From: Pseudomonas kilonensis
GTDB taxonomy: Bacteria > Pseudomonadota > Gammaproteobacteria > Pseudomonadales > Pseudomonadaceae
Reading direction: 5' to 3'
DNA length: 64,000 bases
Assembly (NCBI RefSeq): GCF_001269885.1
Contig: NZ_LHVH01000005.1
Coordinates: 1 to 64,000, forward strand
Made by a program: the position numbers and the translations under genes. This document shows positions 1-8,628 of the stretch, one piece after another. Under the pieces are notes generated by a model that searched no databases, was not told the origin of the DNA, and saw only the letters and a program-made list of their open reading frames with translations. Numbering within the stretch: the stretch's first letter is position 1; each line of letters opens with the position of its first letter.

Positions 1-2285
1 CCGACTGGGATGGTGATGGTCTGGCCGTTGCTCAACGTCACGACGAGCGGGGCATCAGTTACCGGAGCATTGACCGAGGCGGTGTAAACCACAGTCCCGC
101 CTTCAGCGACGGTGGACGTTGCGGTCAGGCTGACAGTCGAGGTGTCGATGGTGTCGGTGACGTCGGTCGCTGCTGGGGTAGTGCTCGGAACCAGGTTCTC
201 GAAGTTACCACCGGTGGCGTTGTCGATGCTGACTTCGACTTTGCCAGCGTCTTTGTAGACGTCGTCTGTTGGCGCATCGACCGTCACTGTGCCGGTGGTG
301 GCGCCGGCGGCGATGTTGATGACCGCGCCGTTGCTCAGGGTCACGGTCACTGGCGAGCCAGCGGCGTTGGTCAGGGTAGCGGTGTAAACGATGGAACCGC
401 CTTCAGCGACAGTGTCGGTTGCCGAGAGCGTCAGGCCAGTGGTGTCCTGCACGTCGGTAACGGTGGTGTCTGCCGGAGTGCCATCGATGTCCAGTTTTTC
501 GTAGTTACCGCCCTGGGCGTCGTCGATCTTCACGCTCAGGTTGTCGCCGCCGGCGAGGGCGTCGTTTGGTGTAACGAAGTTCACGCTGCCACTGCTGGCG
601 CCGACCGCGATGGTGATGGTCTGGCCGTTCGACAGGGTGATAACCAACGGAGCTTCGGTCACGGGTGCATTGACCGAGGCGGTGTAAACCACGGTGCCGC
701 CTTCGGCCACAGTCGAAGTCGCTGTGAGCGAAACGGTGCTGGTGTCGATGGTGTCGGTGACGTCAGTCACCGCCGGCGTGGTGCTCGGAACCAAGTTCTC
801 GAAGTTACCACCAGTGGCGTTGTCGATGCTGACTTCGACTTTGCCCGCGTCTTTATAGACGTCGTCTGTTGGCGCATCGACGGTCACGGTGCCGGTGGTA
901 GCACCTGCGGCGATGTTGATCACCGCGCCGTTGCTCAGGGTCACGGTCACTGGCGAGCCGGCGGCGTTGGTCAGGGTGGCGGTGTAGACGATTGAGCCGC
1001 CTTCGGCCACTTCGGTAGACGCGGACAGGCTCAGGCCAGTGGTGTCCACCGAATCGGTAATCGTGGTGACCGCAGGCGTAGTGCTCGGCACCAGGTTCTC
1101 AAAGTTGCCACCCGTCGCACCCGTGATGGTGGTGCTGACAGTGCTGCCGTTGTTATAGACGTCATTAGCCGGTGTCTCGACGTTGACGGTGCCAGTGGTC
1201 TGGCCGGCGGCGATGTTGATCACCGCGCCGTTGCTCAAGGTCACGGTCACCGGCGTCTGGGCCGGGTTGGTCAGCGTCGCGGTGTAGGTGATCTGGCCGC
1301 CTTCGGTGATGGTTTCGCTGGCGCTCAGTGTCAGGCCGGTGGTGTCGGTCGAATCGGTAATCGTAGTAACGGCAGGTGCGGTGCTCGGCACCAGATTCTC
1401 AAAGTTGCCACCCGTCGCGCCGGTAATCGTAGTACTGACGGTGCTGCCGTTGTTGTAGACGTCGTTGGCTGGCGTCTCGACGTTAACGGTGCCGGTAGTC
1501 TGGCCAGCCGCGATGGTGATGACCGAGCCGTTGCTCAAGGTCACGGTCACCGGCGTCTGAGCCGGGTTGGTCAGCGTCGCGGTGTAAACAATCGAACCGC
1601 CTTCGGTGATGGTGTTGCTGGCCGTCAGGGTCAGGCCAGTGGTATCCGCCGAATCAGTAATCGTGGTGACCGCAGGCGCAGTGCTCGGGACCAGGTTTTC
1701 GAAGTTACCGCCGGTTGCGCCGGTAATCGTAGTACTGACGGTGCTGCCGTTGTTGTAGACGTCGTTGGCTGGCGTCTCGACGTTAACGGTGCCAGTAGTC
1801 TGGCCGGCAGCGATGGTGATGACCGAGCCGTTGCTCAAGGTCACCGTCACCGGCGTCTGGGCCGGGTTGGTCAGCGTCGCGGTGTAAACAATCGAACCGC
1901 CTTCGGTGATGGTGTTGCTGGCTGTCAGAGTCAGGCCAGTGGTGTCCGCCGAATCAGTAATCGTGGTAACCGCAGGCGCCGTGCTCGGCACCAGGTTTTC
2001 GAAGTTGCCGCCCGTTGCACCAGTAATGGTGGTGCTGACCGTACTGCCGTTGTTGTAGACGTCATTGGCCGGCGTCTCGACATTGACGGTGCCGGTAGTC
2101 TGGCCGGCGGCGATGGTGATGACCGAGCCATTGCTCAAGGTCACGGTCACCGGCGTCTGGGCCGGGTTGGTCAGGGTGGCGGTGTAGGTGATCTGGCCGC
2201 CTTCGGTGACGGTATTGCTCGCGCTCAGGGTGACGGTGGTGGTGTCGATGGTGTCGGTGATCTGGGTCACGGCCGGCGTGGTGGG
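1..2285 (-). repeat. 300-bp tandem coding repeats of lapA
   Basis: The adhesin coding sequence repeats with an exact 300-bp (100-residue) period. Equivalent blocks begin near 1081, 1381, 1681 and 1981, and the pair around 1441 and 1741 differs by a single base over 60. The distal copies (1-1080) alternate between two subtypes, giving a 600-bp super-period: 1-480 resembles 601-1080. Encoded units share motifs such as VTEGGQITYTATLTNPA and NDVYNNGSTVS. Such near-identity indicates recent duplication or gene conversion. Confidence 0.9.
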
Positions 2286-3065
2286 TACGGTCACGGCAAT
2301 GCCAGTGCCACCGGTGGTGCCAGTGACGGTCACACTGATCTGGCTCGGGTCGTTGTAGACCGTGTCATTCGGCGCGAGTGGAACGTTGACGCTGCCGGTC
2401 AGCTGACCAGCCGGGATCACGATCACCGCGCCGTTGGACAAGGTCACGGTCAGGTTGGTCTGCGGGGCCTGGGTCACGGTCGCGGTGTAGACCAACACGC
2501 CGCCGGCCTCGGTCAGGGTCGGCGTGGCGCTCAGGGTCATCGTCGCATTGAGCACGGCGTTGGCGGTCGTATCGGCCGTGGTATCGCCACCCAGGATGTT
2601 GTCATCGGTGGCGGCAGCCGCAGCGAGGCCTTCCGTTGGGAAACCGATGGTAGGGTCGACGCTACCAGCGGTGGCATCCAGCACCACAAAACTGTGGCCG
2701 CCACCGGCGGCACCCCCCGTGCCCGCGGCAGTGGCGCCGGCGGCGGTGGCTTCCAGGGCGGTCGTCGGGTCGACGCCCGCGGCGATGGCTTGCTGCAACT
2801 CTTCTACCGACGGCGCGGCCTGGGCAGTGGCTTGTGCCAGGTCGGTGGAAGAGTCCGGGGCATTGGCGCTCCACTGGGTGTCGCGGCCCAGGTCCAGGGT
2901 GCGGCCATCGGCCAGATCCAATGTGACGGCGCCGGACGGGCCAGTGTCCAACTGGTCGCCCGTGTACAGGCGATCACCTTCAATGAGTACGCGTCGGATG
3001 CCTTCTGGGGATACGACGAAAACCTGACCAACAATGCTTTTGACAACGGCAATAACACTGCTCAT
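1..3065 (-). CDS. lapA: LapA-type giant biofilm adhesin, N-terminal part (partial)
   Basis: This is the N-terminal ~1021 residues of a cell-surface adhesin secreted by a type 1 system; the gene runs off the left edge. The ATG at 3065 follows a GGAGAG ribosome site 8 nt upstream. The first ~65 residues (MSSVIAVVKSIVGQ, then VLIEGDRLYTGDQLDTGPSG) match the LapA retention module that holds the protein in the outer-membrane pore. Two TAAG motifs at residues 107-110 and 112-115 match the di-alanine site cut by the periplasmic protease LapG in P. fluorescens Pf0-1 (A108/A109). From about residue 260 onward come 100-residue Ig-like repeats. The divergent lapEBC genes next door encode its exporter. 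In the known system LapD (c-di-GMP receptor) guards the cut site; lapD and lapG are not in this window. The identity is sure; total length and the C-terminal secretion signal cannot be seen. Confidence 0.95.
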   Translation of the reverse strand, partial: MSSVIAVVKSIVGQVFVVSPEGIRRVLIEGDRLYTGDQLDTGPSGAVTLDLADGRTLDLGRDTQWSANAPDSSTDLAQATAQAAPSVEELQQAIAAGVDPTTALEATAAGATAAGTGGAAGGGHSFVVLDATAGSVDPTIGFPTEGLAAAAATDDNILGGDTTADTTANAVLNATMTLSATPTLTEAGGVLVYTATVTQAPQTNLTVTLSNGAVIVIPAGQLTGSVNVPLAPNDTVYNDPSQISVTVTGTTGGTGIAVTVPTTPAVTQITDTIDTTTVTLSASNTVTEGGQITYTATLTNPAQTPVTVTLSNGSVITIAAGQTTGTVNVETPANDVYNNGSTVSTTITGATGGNFENLVPSTAPAVTTITDSADTTGLTLTASNTITEGGSIVYTATLTNPAQTPVTVTLSNGSVITIAAGQTTGTVNVETPANDVYNNGSTVSTTITGATGGNFENLVPSTAPAVTTITDSADTTGLTLTASNTITEGGSIVYTATLTNPAQTPVTVTLSNGSVITIAAGQTTGTVNVETPANDVYNNGSTVSTTITGATGGNFENLVPSTAPAVTTITDSTDTTGLTLSASETITEGGQITYTATLTNPAQTPVTVTLSNGAVINIAAGQTTGTVNVETPANDVYNNGSTVSTTITGATGGNFENLVPSTTPAVTTITDSVDTTGLSLSASTEVAEGGSIVYTATLTNAAGSPVTVTLSNGAVINIAAGATTGTVTVDAPTDDVYKDAGKVEVSIDNATGGNFENLVPSTTPAVTDVTDTIDTSTVSLTATSTVAEGGTVVYTASVNAPVTEAPLVITLSNGQTITIAVGASSGSVNFVTPNDALAGGDNLSVKIDDAQGGNYEKLDIDGTPADTTVTDVQDTTGLTLSATDTVAEGGSIVYTATLTNAAGSPVTVTLSNGAVINIAAGATTGTVTVDAPTDDVYKDAGKVEVSIDNATGGNFENLVPSTTPAATDVTDTIDTSTVSLTATSTVAEGGTVVYTASVNAPVTDAPLVVTLSNGQTITIPV
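2721..2747 (-). other. Tandem LapG-type cleavage motifs in LapA
   Basis: Codons for residues 107-115 read TAAGATAAG, so two TAAG motifs are separated by one alanine. The first falls on the same residue numbers as the LapG site of P. fluorescens Pf0-1. Whether both are cut is unknown. Confidence 0.7.
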
Positions 3066-3178
3066 TGAAGACTCTCCGGGTGCCACGCTCAGTAGACTTC
3101 CATGGACCCGGCAGCTTGTAGGCAGCAGCGGTCTGGACGTACATGTTCACAAAGTAAGGTTATTTGACGCTTCCGTAT

Positions 3179-3231
3179 GTCAATATTTTGGCTGTTTTTT
3201 TCAATTATTTTGTTTGTGCCAAACTATTGAC
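3179..3231. promoter_or_regulatory. Two inverted FleQ-like boxes between lapA and lapE
   Basis: The 357-bp gap 3066-3422 is AT-rich for this genome and must hold both divergent promoters. It contains GTCAATATTTTGGC at 3179-3192 and GCCAAACTATTGAC at 3218-3231. The second is the inverted copy of the first with one mismatch. Both resemble the FleQ consensus GTCAATAAATTGAC, and FleQ (c-di-GMP responsive) is known to control lapA in P. putida. Binding here is inferred. No convincing -10/-35 pair was assigned. Confidence 0.55.
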
Positions 3232-3422
3232 CTTCTGCCGGCCATCCTAAACAATTGCCGAGGTAATGTCACATTGATATTTAAGCGGCGACCTGTTCTT
3301 TCAGTGCGTGTTCCAGCTCCTGTTTTGAACTTTCCGACATACGGTCATTCCGGTTGCCATCATCCGATGCAGCGCCACGTTTCGCTGTGATCCAAGACAA
3401 GTGTTTCAGGAAGAAATCCACC

Positions 3423-4772
3423 ATGCGTCTGCACCTGTTCAAGGCTTTACCCTTTGCCCTCGCCGCCAGTTTCGTACAAGCACAAACCTTGCCGCAGGCC
3501 ATGCAACAGGCGCTGGATGTCCATCCTGAAATCCAGGCCGGCGTGAACAGCCGCTTCGCGGCGGATTACCAGCTCAAGGCGGCCAAGGGCGGCTACCTGC
3601 CTAGAGTGGACCTTGCAGCCGGATACGGCCGTGAAGGCACCGACAGCGTCACCACCCGGTCGGGCGGTACCAATCATTGGGAAACCCTGAACCGCAGCGA
3701 GTCGAGCCTGCGCCTGTCGCAAATGGTTTTTGACGGTTTTGCGACGTCCAGCGAAGTGGGGCGTCAACAAGCCACCGTCAATGCCCGTGCCTACTCGTTG
3801 CTGGACGCCTCCGAGCGTACCGGGTTGACGGTGGCGCAGGTCTACCTGGACGTGCTGACCCGTCGCGAGTTCGTGCGTCTGGCCGAGGAAAACCTCAAGA
3901 GCCACGAGCGCATCTTCGACCAGATCAAACTGCGCACTTCCCGTGGCGTGGGCAGTGGCGCTGACCTGGACCAGGCCGAAGCGCGCATGGCCCAGGCCCG
4001 CAATAACCTGATCACCGAACAAACCAACCTGGCCGATGCCGAGACCAACTACCTCAGCGCCGTCGGCCAACTGCCCGATCAACTGGAGCGTCCTGCCGAT
4101 TTTCTGGCGTTGCTGCCGGCCAACCTGACCGAAGCCCGCGCCCAGATGCTGGAGAACAGCCCGGTGCTGCGTTCGGCCGAAGCCGACATCGCCGCGTCCG
4201 AGCAACAGTACGAAGCTGCCAAGTCGAGCTTCTACCCACGCTTCGACGCCGAGCTGGGCCGCACCGCCGACAACGACCTGGACGGCCAGAACGGCCATAA
4301 CAATGAATGGCAAGCCATGCTGCGCATGCGTTTCAACCTGTATGCCGGCGGCAGCAACAAGGCGGACCTGGAATCCAAGTCGTACCTGTCCAACCAGGCC
4401 CTGGATATCCGCAACAACGCGCTGCGCCAGCTCAATGAAGAGCTGGGCCTGGCCTGGAACGCCTTGAACAACGCCAACGCCCAAGTGCCGATCGCCCAGC
4501 AATACGTAGACCGCAGCGCCAATGTGCGCACCGCCTACCAGAAGCAGTTCAGCCTCGGCGAGCGGACCCTGCTCGACTTGCTCGACAGCGAAAACGAGCT
4601 GTTCAGCGCTTCCCGACGCCTGGCGGAAATCAAGAACGTGCAATTGTTCACCCAATACCGTATCAAGGCAACCATGGGCCAACTGTTGAAAAGCCAGGGT
4701 GTGGTCGCACCGTTGGCATCGGTTGTGCAGAGCGACGTGAAACCCAAGGTCCAGTTGCCTGGGATGAATTGA
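3423..4772 (+). CDS. lapE: TolC-like outer-membrane channel of the LapA secretion system
   Basis: This is the outer-membrane channel through which LapA is exported; in the known system LapA is also retained in this pore. The start chosen is ATG 3423, which follows AGGAAG and opens a clean signal peptide (MRLHLFKALPFALAASFVQA, likely cut before QTL). The frame is open upstream to 3354 but those codons have no signal sequence. The 449-residue product has the TolC architecture: two similar halves, long amphipathic helices, and the second-half sequence FNLYAGGSNKADLE typical of the family. It is followed after 27 bp by lapB and is divergent from lapA. I see nothing broken. The name rests on neighbourhood as well as family. 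Confidence 0.92.
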   Translation: MRLHLFKALPFALAASFVQAQTLPQAMQQALDVHPEIQAGVNSRFAADYQLKAAKGGYLPRVDLAAGYGREGTDSVTTRSGGTNHWETLNRSESSLRLSQMVFDGFATSSEVGRQQATVNARAYSLLDASERTGLTVAQVYLDVLTRREFVRLAEENLKSHERIFDQIKLRTSRGVGSGADLDQAEARMAQARNNLITEQTNLADAETNYLSAVGQLPDQLERPADFLALLPANLTEARAQMLENSPVLRSAEADIAASEQQYEAAKSSFYPRFDAELGRTADNDLDGQNGHNNEWQAMLRMRFNLYAGGSNKADLESKSYLSNQALDIRNNALRQLNEELGLAWNALNNANAQVPIAQQYVDRSANVRTAYQKQFSLGERTLLDLLDSENELFSASRRLAEIKNVQLFTQYRIKATMGQLLKSQGVVAPLASVVQSDVKPKVQLPGMN

Positions 4773-4799
4773 GTTTACCACCCGTTTTAATCAGTCAGA

Positions 4800-6965
4800 G
4801 TGTCGAGCGTGGAATCAGAAGTCAGTCCAGTTGAACTCGTTCATGATCCGCGCACGCTGCACGACGACCCGCTGCTGGACGGCTTGTTGGCGCTCTGCAT
4901 GCTGCATCAGAAGCCGGCCAGTGCGGCAATGCTCACCACCGGCCTGCCGCTGCCCAAGCAACGGCTGAGCGTCGAATTATTGTCGCGCGCGGCGGCCCGC
5001 GCCGGGCTGCAAGGCCGGGTGCTGCAACGCAAGCTCGAGCAAATCCCGACCATCGCCATGCCGGCGCTGTTGCTGCTCAAGGACGGCCGCAGCGCCGTGC
5101 TGCTGGGCTGGGTCGGCGATGACCAGGCGCGGCTGCTGCTCAGCGAAAGCGAGGGTGGTGAAGTCACGGTCAGTCGTGAGCTGCTGGCCGATGACTACAG
5201 CGGCAAGGTGTTCTTCGCCCAGCCGCAGCATAAATTTGACGTGAACCACGGCACGCTGATTCCCCGGGCGCGTTCGTGGTTTCGCGACACCCTCAAGCGG
5301 TCACGCTGGTTGTATGCCGATGCTATCGCGGCAAGCCTGCTGATCAACATCATTGCCATGGCCGCGCCGCTGTTCGTGATGAACGTCTACGACCGCGTGG
5401 TGCCGAACCAGGCCGAAGCGACCCTGTGGGTGCTGGCTGTCGGCATCACTGGCGCCTATGTGTTCGACCTGATCCTGAAGATGCTGCGCAGCCTGTGCCT
5501 GGACCTGGCCGGCAAGAAAACCGACCTGATCATTTCGGCGACGCTGTTCGAGCGCATCGTCGGCATGGCCATGAAATACCGCCCGGCGCGGGTCGGCAGC
5601 TTTGCCCAGAACATCCATGAATTCCAGAGCCTGCGGGACTTCCTCGCCTCGCTGACCCTCACCAGCCTGATCGACCTGCCGTTCACCCTGCTGATCTTCG
5701 CGGTCATCGCGATCCTAGGCGGCCACCTGGTGTGGATTCCAGTGCTGGCGTTCCCGATTGCCCTGCTGATCGGTTATGCGCTGCAGAAGCCTTTGGTGGC
5801 GACCATGGAGCGAACCATGGCCTTGGGCGCCGAGCGCCAATCCAGCCTGATCGAAACCCTGTCCGGCCTGGACGCGGTGAAGGTCAACAATGCCGAGAGC
5901 GAGCGCCAGTACCAGTGGGAACAGACCATTGGCACCCTCAGCCGTCTCGAACTGCGAGTGAAGATGCTGTCCGGCCTGGCGATGAACATCACCTTGCTGA
6001 TCCAGCAATTGGCCGGGGTGATCATGATCGTCTTCGGCGTGTACCAGATCATCGCTGGTAACTTGAGCATGGGCGGGCTGATCGCCTGCTACATGCTCAG
6101 CGGTCGCGCCCTCAGCCCATTGGCGTCGTTGTCGGGTTTGCTGACCCGCTACCAGCAGGCGCGGGTGACCATGACCTCGGTCGACCAGATGATGGAGCTG
6201 CCCCAGGAGCGTAATTTCGACGAGCGCCCGCTGAGCCGCAAGGTCCTGCAGGGCGCCATTGAATGCCGCCAGTTGAATTTCACTTACCCGAACCAGCAGA
6301 ACGCCGCGCTGAAGAACATCAACCTGGTGATCAAGCCGGGCGAGAAAATCGGCATCATTGGCCGCAGCGGCTCGGGCAAGAGTTCCCTGGCCAAGTTGCT
6401 GGTGGGGCTTTACCAACCCGACGATGGTGCCTTGCTGGTGGACGGCGTGGACATCCGCCAGATCGACGTCAGCGAGCTGCGCTACAACATTGGCTACGTG
6501 CCCCAGGACATCCAACTGCTGGCCGGTACGTTGCGCGACAACCTGACTTCCGGCGCCCGGTACGTCGAAGATGAGTTGGTGCTCCAGGCCGCAGAACTGG
6601 CAGGCGTGCATGAGTTTGCCCGCCTGCACCCGCAAGGCTATGAACTGCAAGTCGGTGAGCGCGGACAGAACCTGTCCGGTGGTCAGCGCCAGAACGTCGC
6701 CCTGGCCCGCGCGCTGCTGCTCAACCCGCCCATCCTGTTGCTGGACGAACCCACCAGCGCCATGGACAACACCGGTGAAGAACGCTTGAAACAGCGCCTG
6801 GCCGCCGTGGTGGAAAACAAAACGGTGCTGCTGGTGACGCACCGGGCATCCCTGCTGTCGCTGGTGGATCGCCTGCTGGTGATCGACCGTGGACAGATCC
6901 TCGCCGATGGCCCGAAAGCCGCTGTCATGGAAGCGTTGAAGAAGGGGCAGATCAGTGTTGCTTAA
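4800..6965 (+). CDS. lapB: Type 1 secretion ABC transporter with C39-like domain (LapB)
   Basis: This is the inner-membrane ATPase that drives LapA export. It is 721 residues from GTG 4800; GTG 4809 is an equally plausible start, since neither has a strong ribosome site. Order: an N-terminal C39-peptidase-like domain (about 20-140) with LLALCMLHQKPAS where an active peptidase would have its catalytic cysteine motif, so a substrate-binding, non-cleaving domain; a membrane domain (about 165-440, beginning LYADAIAASLLINIIAMAA); and a nucleotide-binding domain with Walker A GRSGSGKSS at 521-529 (K527), signature LSGGQ at 625-629, Walker B ILLLDEPTSA from 645 (D649, E650), and H-loop H681. The stop overlaps the start of lapC by 11 bp, indicating translational coupling. 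Confidence 0.94.
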   Translation: MSSVESEVSPVELVHDPRTLHDDPLLDGLLALCMLHQKPASAAMLTTGLPLPKQRLSVELLSRAAARAGLQGRVLQRKLEQIPTIAMPALLLLKDGRSAVLLGWVGDDQARLLLSESEGGEVTVSRELLADDYSGKVFFAQPQHKFDVNHGTLIPRARSWFRDTLKRSRWLYADAIAASLLINIIAMAAPLFVMNVYDRVVPNQAEATLWVLAVGITGAYVFDLILKMLRSLCLDLAGKKTDLIISATLFERIVGMAMKYRPARVGSFAQNIHEFQSLRDFLASLTLTSLIDLPFTLLIFAVIAILGGHLVWIPVLAFPIALLIGYALQKPLVATMERTMALGAERQSSLIETLSGLDAVKVNNAESERQYQWEQTIGTLSRLELRVKMLSGLAMNITLLIQQLAGVIMIVFGVYQIIAGNLSMGGLIACYMLSGRALSPLASLSGLLTRYQQARVTMTSVDQMMELPQERNFDERPLSRKVLQGAIECRQLNFTYPNQQNAALKNINLVIKPGEKIGIIGRSGSGKSSLAKLLVGLYQPDDGALLVDGVDIRQIDVSELRYNIGYVPQDIQLLAGTLRDNLTSGARYVEDELVLQAAELAGVHEFARLHPQGYELQVGERGQNLSGGQRQNVALARALLLNPPILLLDEPTSAMDNTGEERLKQRLAAVVENKTVLLVTHRASLLSLVDRLLVIDRGQILADGPKAAVMEALKKGQISVA

Positions 6966-8322
6966 AACCGGCTTAAAGGGCGCTGTGGGTCGCTATTTCA
7001 AAGGTTCCGACTCGCTGCACGGCCAACCGCTGCCCGAGGTCAACAAGGCGCTGATCGAGGACGCTCCCCGGGTGGTGCGTTTGACGATCTGGGGCATCAT
7101 CGGTTTCTTTGTGTTCCTGATGTTGTGGGCCAACTTCGCCGTGATCGACGAAGTGACCAAGGGCGACGGCAAGGCGATTCCCTCGTCCAAGATCCAGAAA
7201 ATCCAGAACCTGGAAGGCGGCATCGTTGCTGAGCTGTTCGTCACGGAAGGGCAGATCGTCGACGCCGGCGCGCCGTTGATTCGCCTGGACGACACCCGGT
7301 TTGTCTCCAACGTCGGCGAAACCGAGGCTGACCGCCAGTCCATGCTGTTGCGGGTCGAGCGCTTGAGTGCCGAGGTCGATGACCGGCCGCTGAATTTCCC
7401 GGCCGACGTGCTCAAGGCGGTGCCGGGCCAGGCCGCCAGCGAGGAGTCGCTGTACATCAGCCGCCGCCAGCAGTTGCACGATGAAATCGGCGGCTTGCAG
7501 GAGCAGTTGATCCAGCGCCAGCAGGAACTGCGCGAATTCGTCTCCAAGCAGGCGCAGTACCGCTCCGGCCTGGCGCTGCAACGCCAGGAAATCAACATGT
7601 CCGAGCCGCTGGTGGCTCAGGGCGCGGTATCGCCGGTGGAAGTGCTGCGGCTCAAGCGCGCCGAAGTCGAGACCCGTGGGCAACTGGACGCCACGACGCT
7701 GGCGATCCCGCGTGCCGAATCGGCGATCAAGGAAGTGCAGCGCAAGATCGACGAGACCCGCGGCAAGTTCCGCAGTGAAGCCCTGACCCAGCTCAACGAA
7801 GCTCGCACCGACTTGAACAAGGCCCAGGCCACCGGCAAAGCCCTGGAAGACCGGGTGAGCAGGACCCTGGTGACGTCGCCCGTGCGTGGCATTGTCAACA
7901 AGTTGCTGGTGAACACCATCGGCGGCGTGATCCAGCCCGGCAGTGACCTGGTGGAAATCGTGCCGCTGGACGACACCATCCTGGTGGAAGCGAAAATCCG
8001 TCCCCAGGACATCGCCTTCCTGCACCCCGGTCAGGACGCCACGGTGAAATTCACCGCGTACGACTACACCATCTACGGCGGGATGAAAGCCAAGCTGGAA
8101 CAGATCGGCGCCGACACCATCACCGATGAAGACAAGAAAACCACCTACTACATCATCAAGCTGCGCACCGAACGCAGCCACCTGGGCACGCCTGAAAAGC
8201 CCTTGCTGATCATCCCAGGGATGGTGGCGTCTGTGGACATCATCACCGGCAAGAAAACCGTGCTCAGCTACCTGCTCAAACCCATCATCAAGGCCCGGTC
8301 CGAGGCGTTGCACGAGCGCTAG
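6955..8322 (+). CDS. lapC: HlyD-family periplasmic adaptor of the LapA exporter (LapC)
   Basis: This membrane fusion protein links LapB in the inner membrane to the LapE channel. The start is GTG 6955, preceded by AAGGGG with 8-nt spacing and lying inside the end of lapB. The 455-residue product has a short cytoplasmic N-terminus, one transmembrane helix at about 42-62 (TIWGIIGFFVFLMLWANFAV), a lipoyl/barrel half-motif (SKIQKIQNLEGGIVAELFV), a long coiled-coil hairpin (about 120-290), the returning half-motif RTLVTSPVRGIVNKLLV, and a C-terminal beta-barrel. This is the standard HlyD-type adaptor layout of type 1 secretion systems. The three export genes lapE, lapB and lapC form one apparent operon ending in a REP-type repeat; lapD is not next to lapC here. 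Confidence 0.94.
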   Translation: MLLKTGLKGAVGRYFKGSDSLHGQPLPEVNKALIEDAPRVVRLTIWGIIGFFVFLMLWANFAVIDEVTKGDGKAIPSSKIQKIQNLEGGIVAELFVTEGQIVDAGAPLIRLDDTRFVSNVGETEADRQSMLLRVERLSAEVDDRPLNFPADVLKAVPGQAASEESLYISRRQQLHDEIGGLQEQLIQRQQELREFVSKQAQYRSGLALQRQEINMSEPLVAQGAVSPVEVLRLKRAEVETRGQLDATTLAIPRAESAIKEVQRKIDETRGKFRSEALTQLNEARTDLNKAQATGKALEDRVSRTLVTSPVRGIVNKLLVNTIGGVIQPGSDLVEIVPLDDTILVEAKIRPQDIAFLHPGQDATVKFTAYDYTIYGGMKAKLEQIGADTITDEDKKTTYYIIKLRTERSHLGTPEKPLLIIPGMVASVDIITGKKTVLSYLLKPIIKARSEALHER

Positions 8323-8345
8323 TACCCTGGTTGATCATTCCCATG

Positions 8346-8433
8346 TGTGGGAGCAAAGCTTGCTCGCGAAACAGGCACCTCGGTCCCTGAAGGATCGCGT
8401 TGCCTTCATCGCGGGCAAGCCTTGCTCCCACAG
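8346..8433. repeat. REPIN-type inverted repeat (TGTGGGAGCAAGC family)
   Basis: Two inverted copies of TGTGGGAGCAAGCTTGCTCG-like sequence flank ~40 nt, just after lapC. It probably also serves as the 3' hairpin of the lapEBC transcript. Confidence 0.85.
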
Positions 8434-8462
8434 CGGTGCAGTGCCAAATTCCGGGTCATATC

Positions 8463-8507
8463 GTTATTCGCTAACGGTATTTAAATTCTGCTGCTTATAT
8501 CCTTAAA
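8463..8507 (+). promoter_or_regulatory. Putative sulfur-control region upstream of the tauD-like operon
   Basis: The 306-bp gap 8323-8628 holds the REP element and then an AT-rich patch. Within it lie TTATTCGCTAACGGTATTTA (8464-8483) and TTATATCCTTAAA (8495-8507). The latter resembles TTATTCCTTAAA words upstream of two other sulfur-type loci in this window (36635-36677 and 38536-38547). A CysB-like regulator is an inference; no promoter hexamers were assigned with confidence. Confidence 0.35.
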
Positions 8508-8628
8508 CTCATCCCCCTGCGTACCTGCCGACCAATCGGCGCGCCGCACGACATAAACCAACACGGTAACGCCGTGAGTTTTGATCGATTGCGCGCCTGT
8601 TCAAGCGCGCCGTGCGTGGGAGTGATGT

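Noticed and set aside
2524-3068. Plus-strand open frames over the start of lapA
   Set aside because: They are shadows of the LapA retention module, with low-complexity Ala/Ser/Val or Gly/Arg products and no ribosome site.
4860-5220. Active C39 peptidase in LapB
   Set aside because: The position of the catalytic cysteine motif does not fit an active enzyme; it is the non-cleaving C39-like domain found in adhesin exporters.
8323-8628. lapD or lapG next to lapC
   Set aside because: Neither a GGDEF/EAL nor a transglutaminase-like protease is encoded in this window; only a repeat and a promoter-type region follow lapC.
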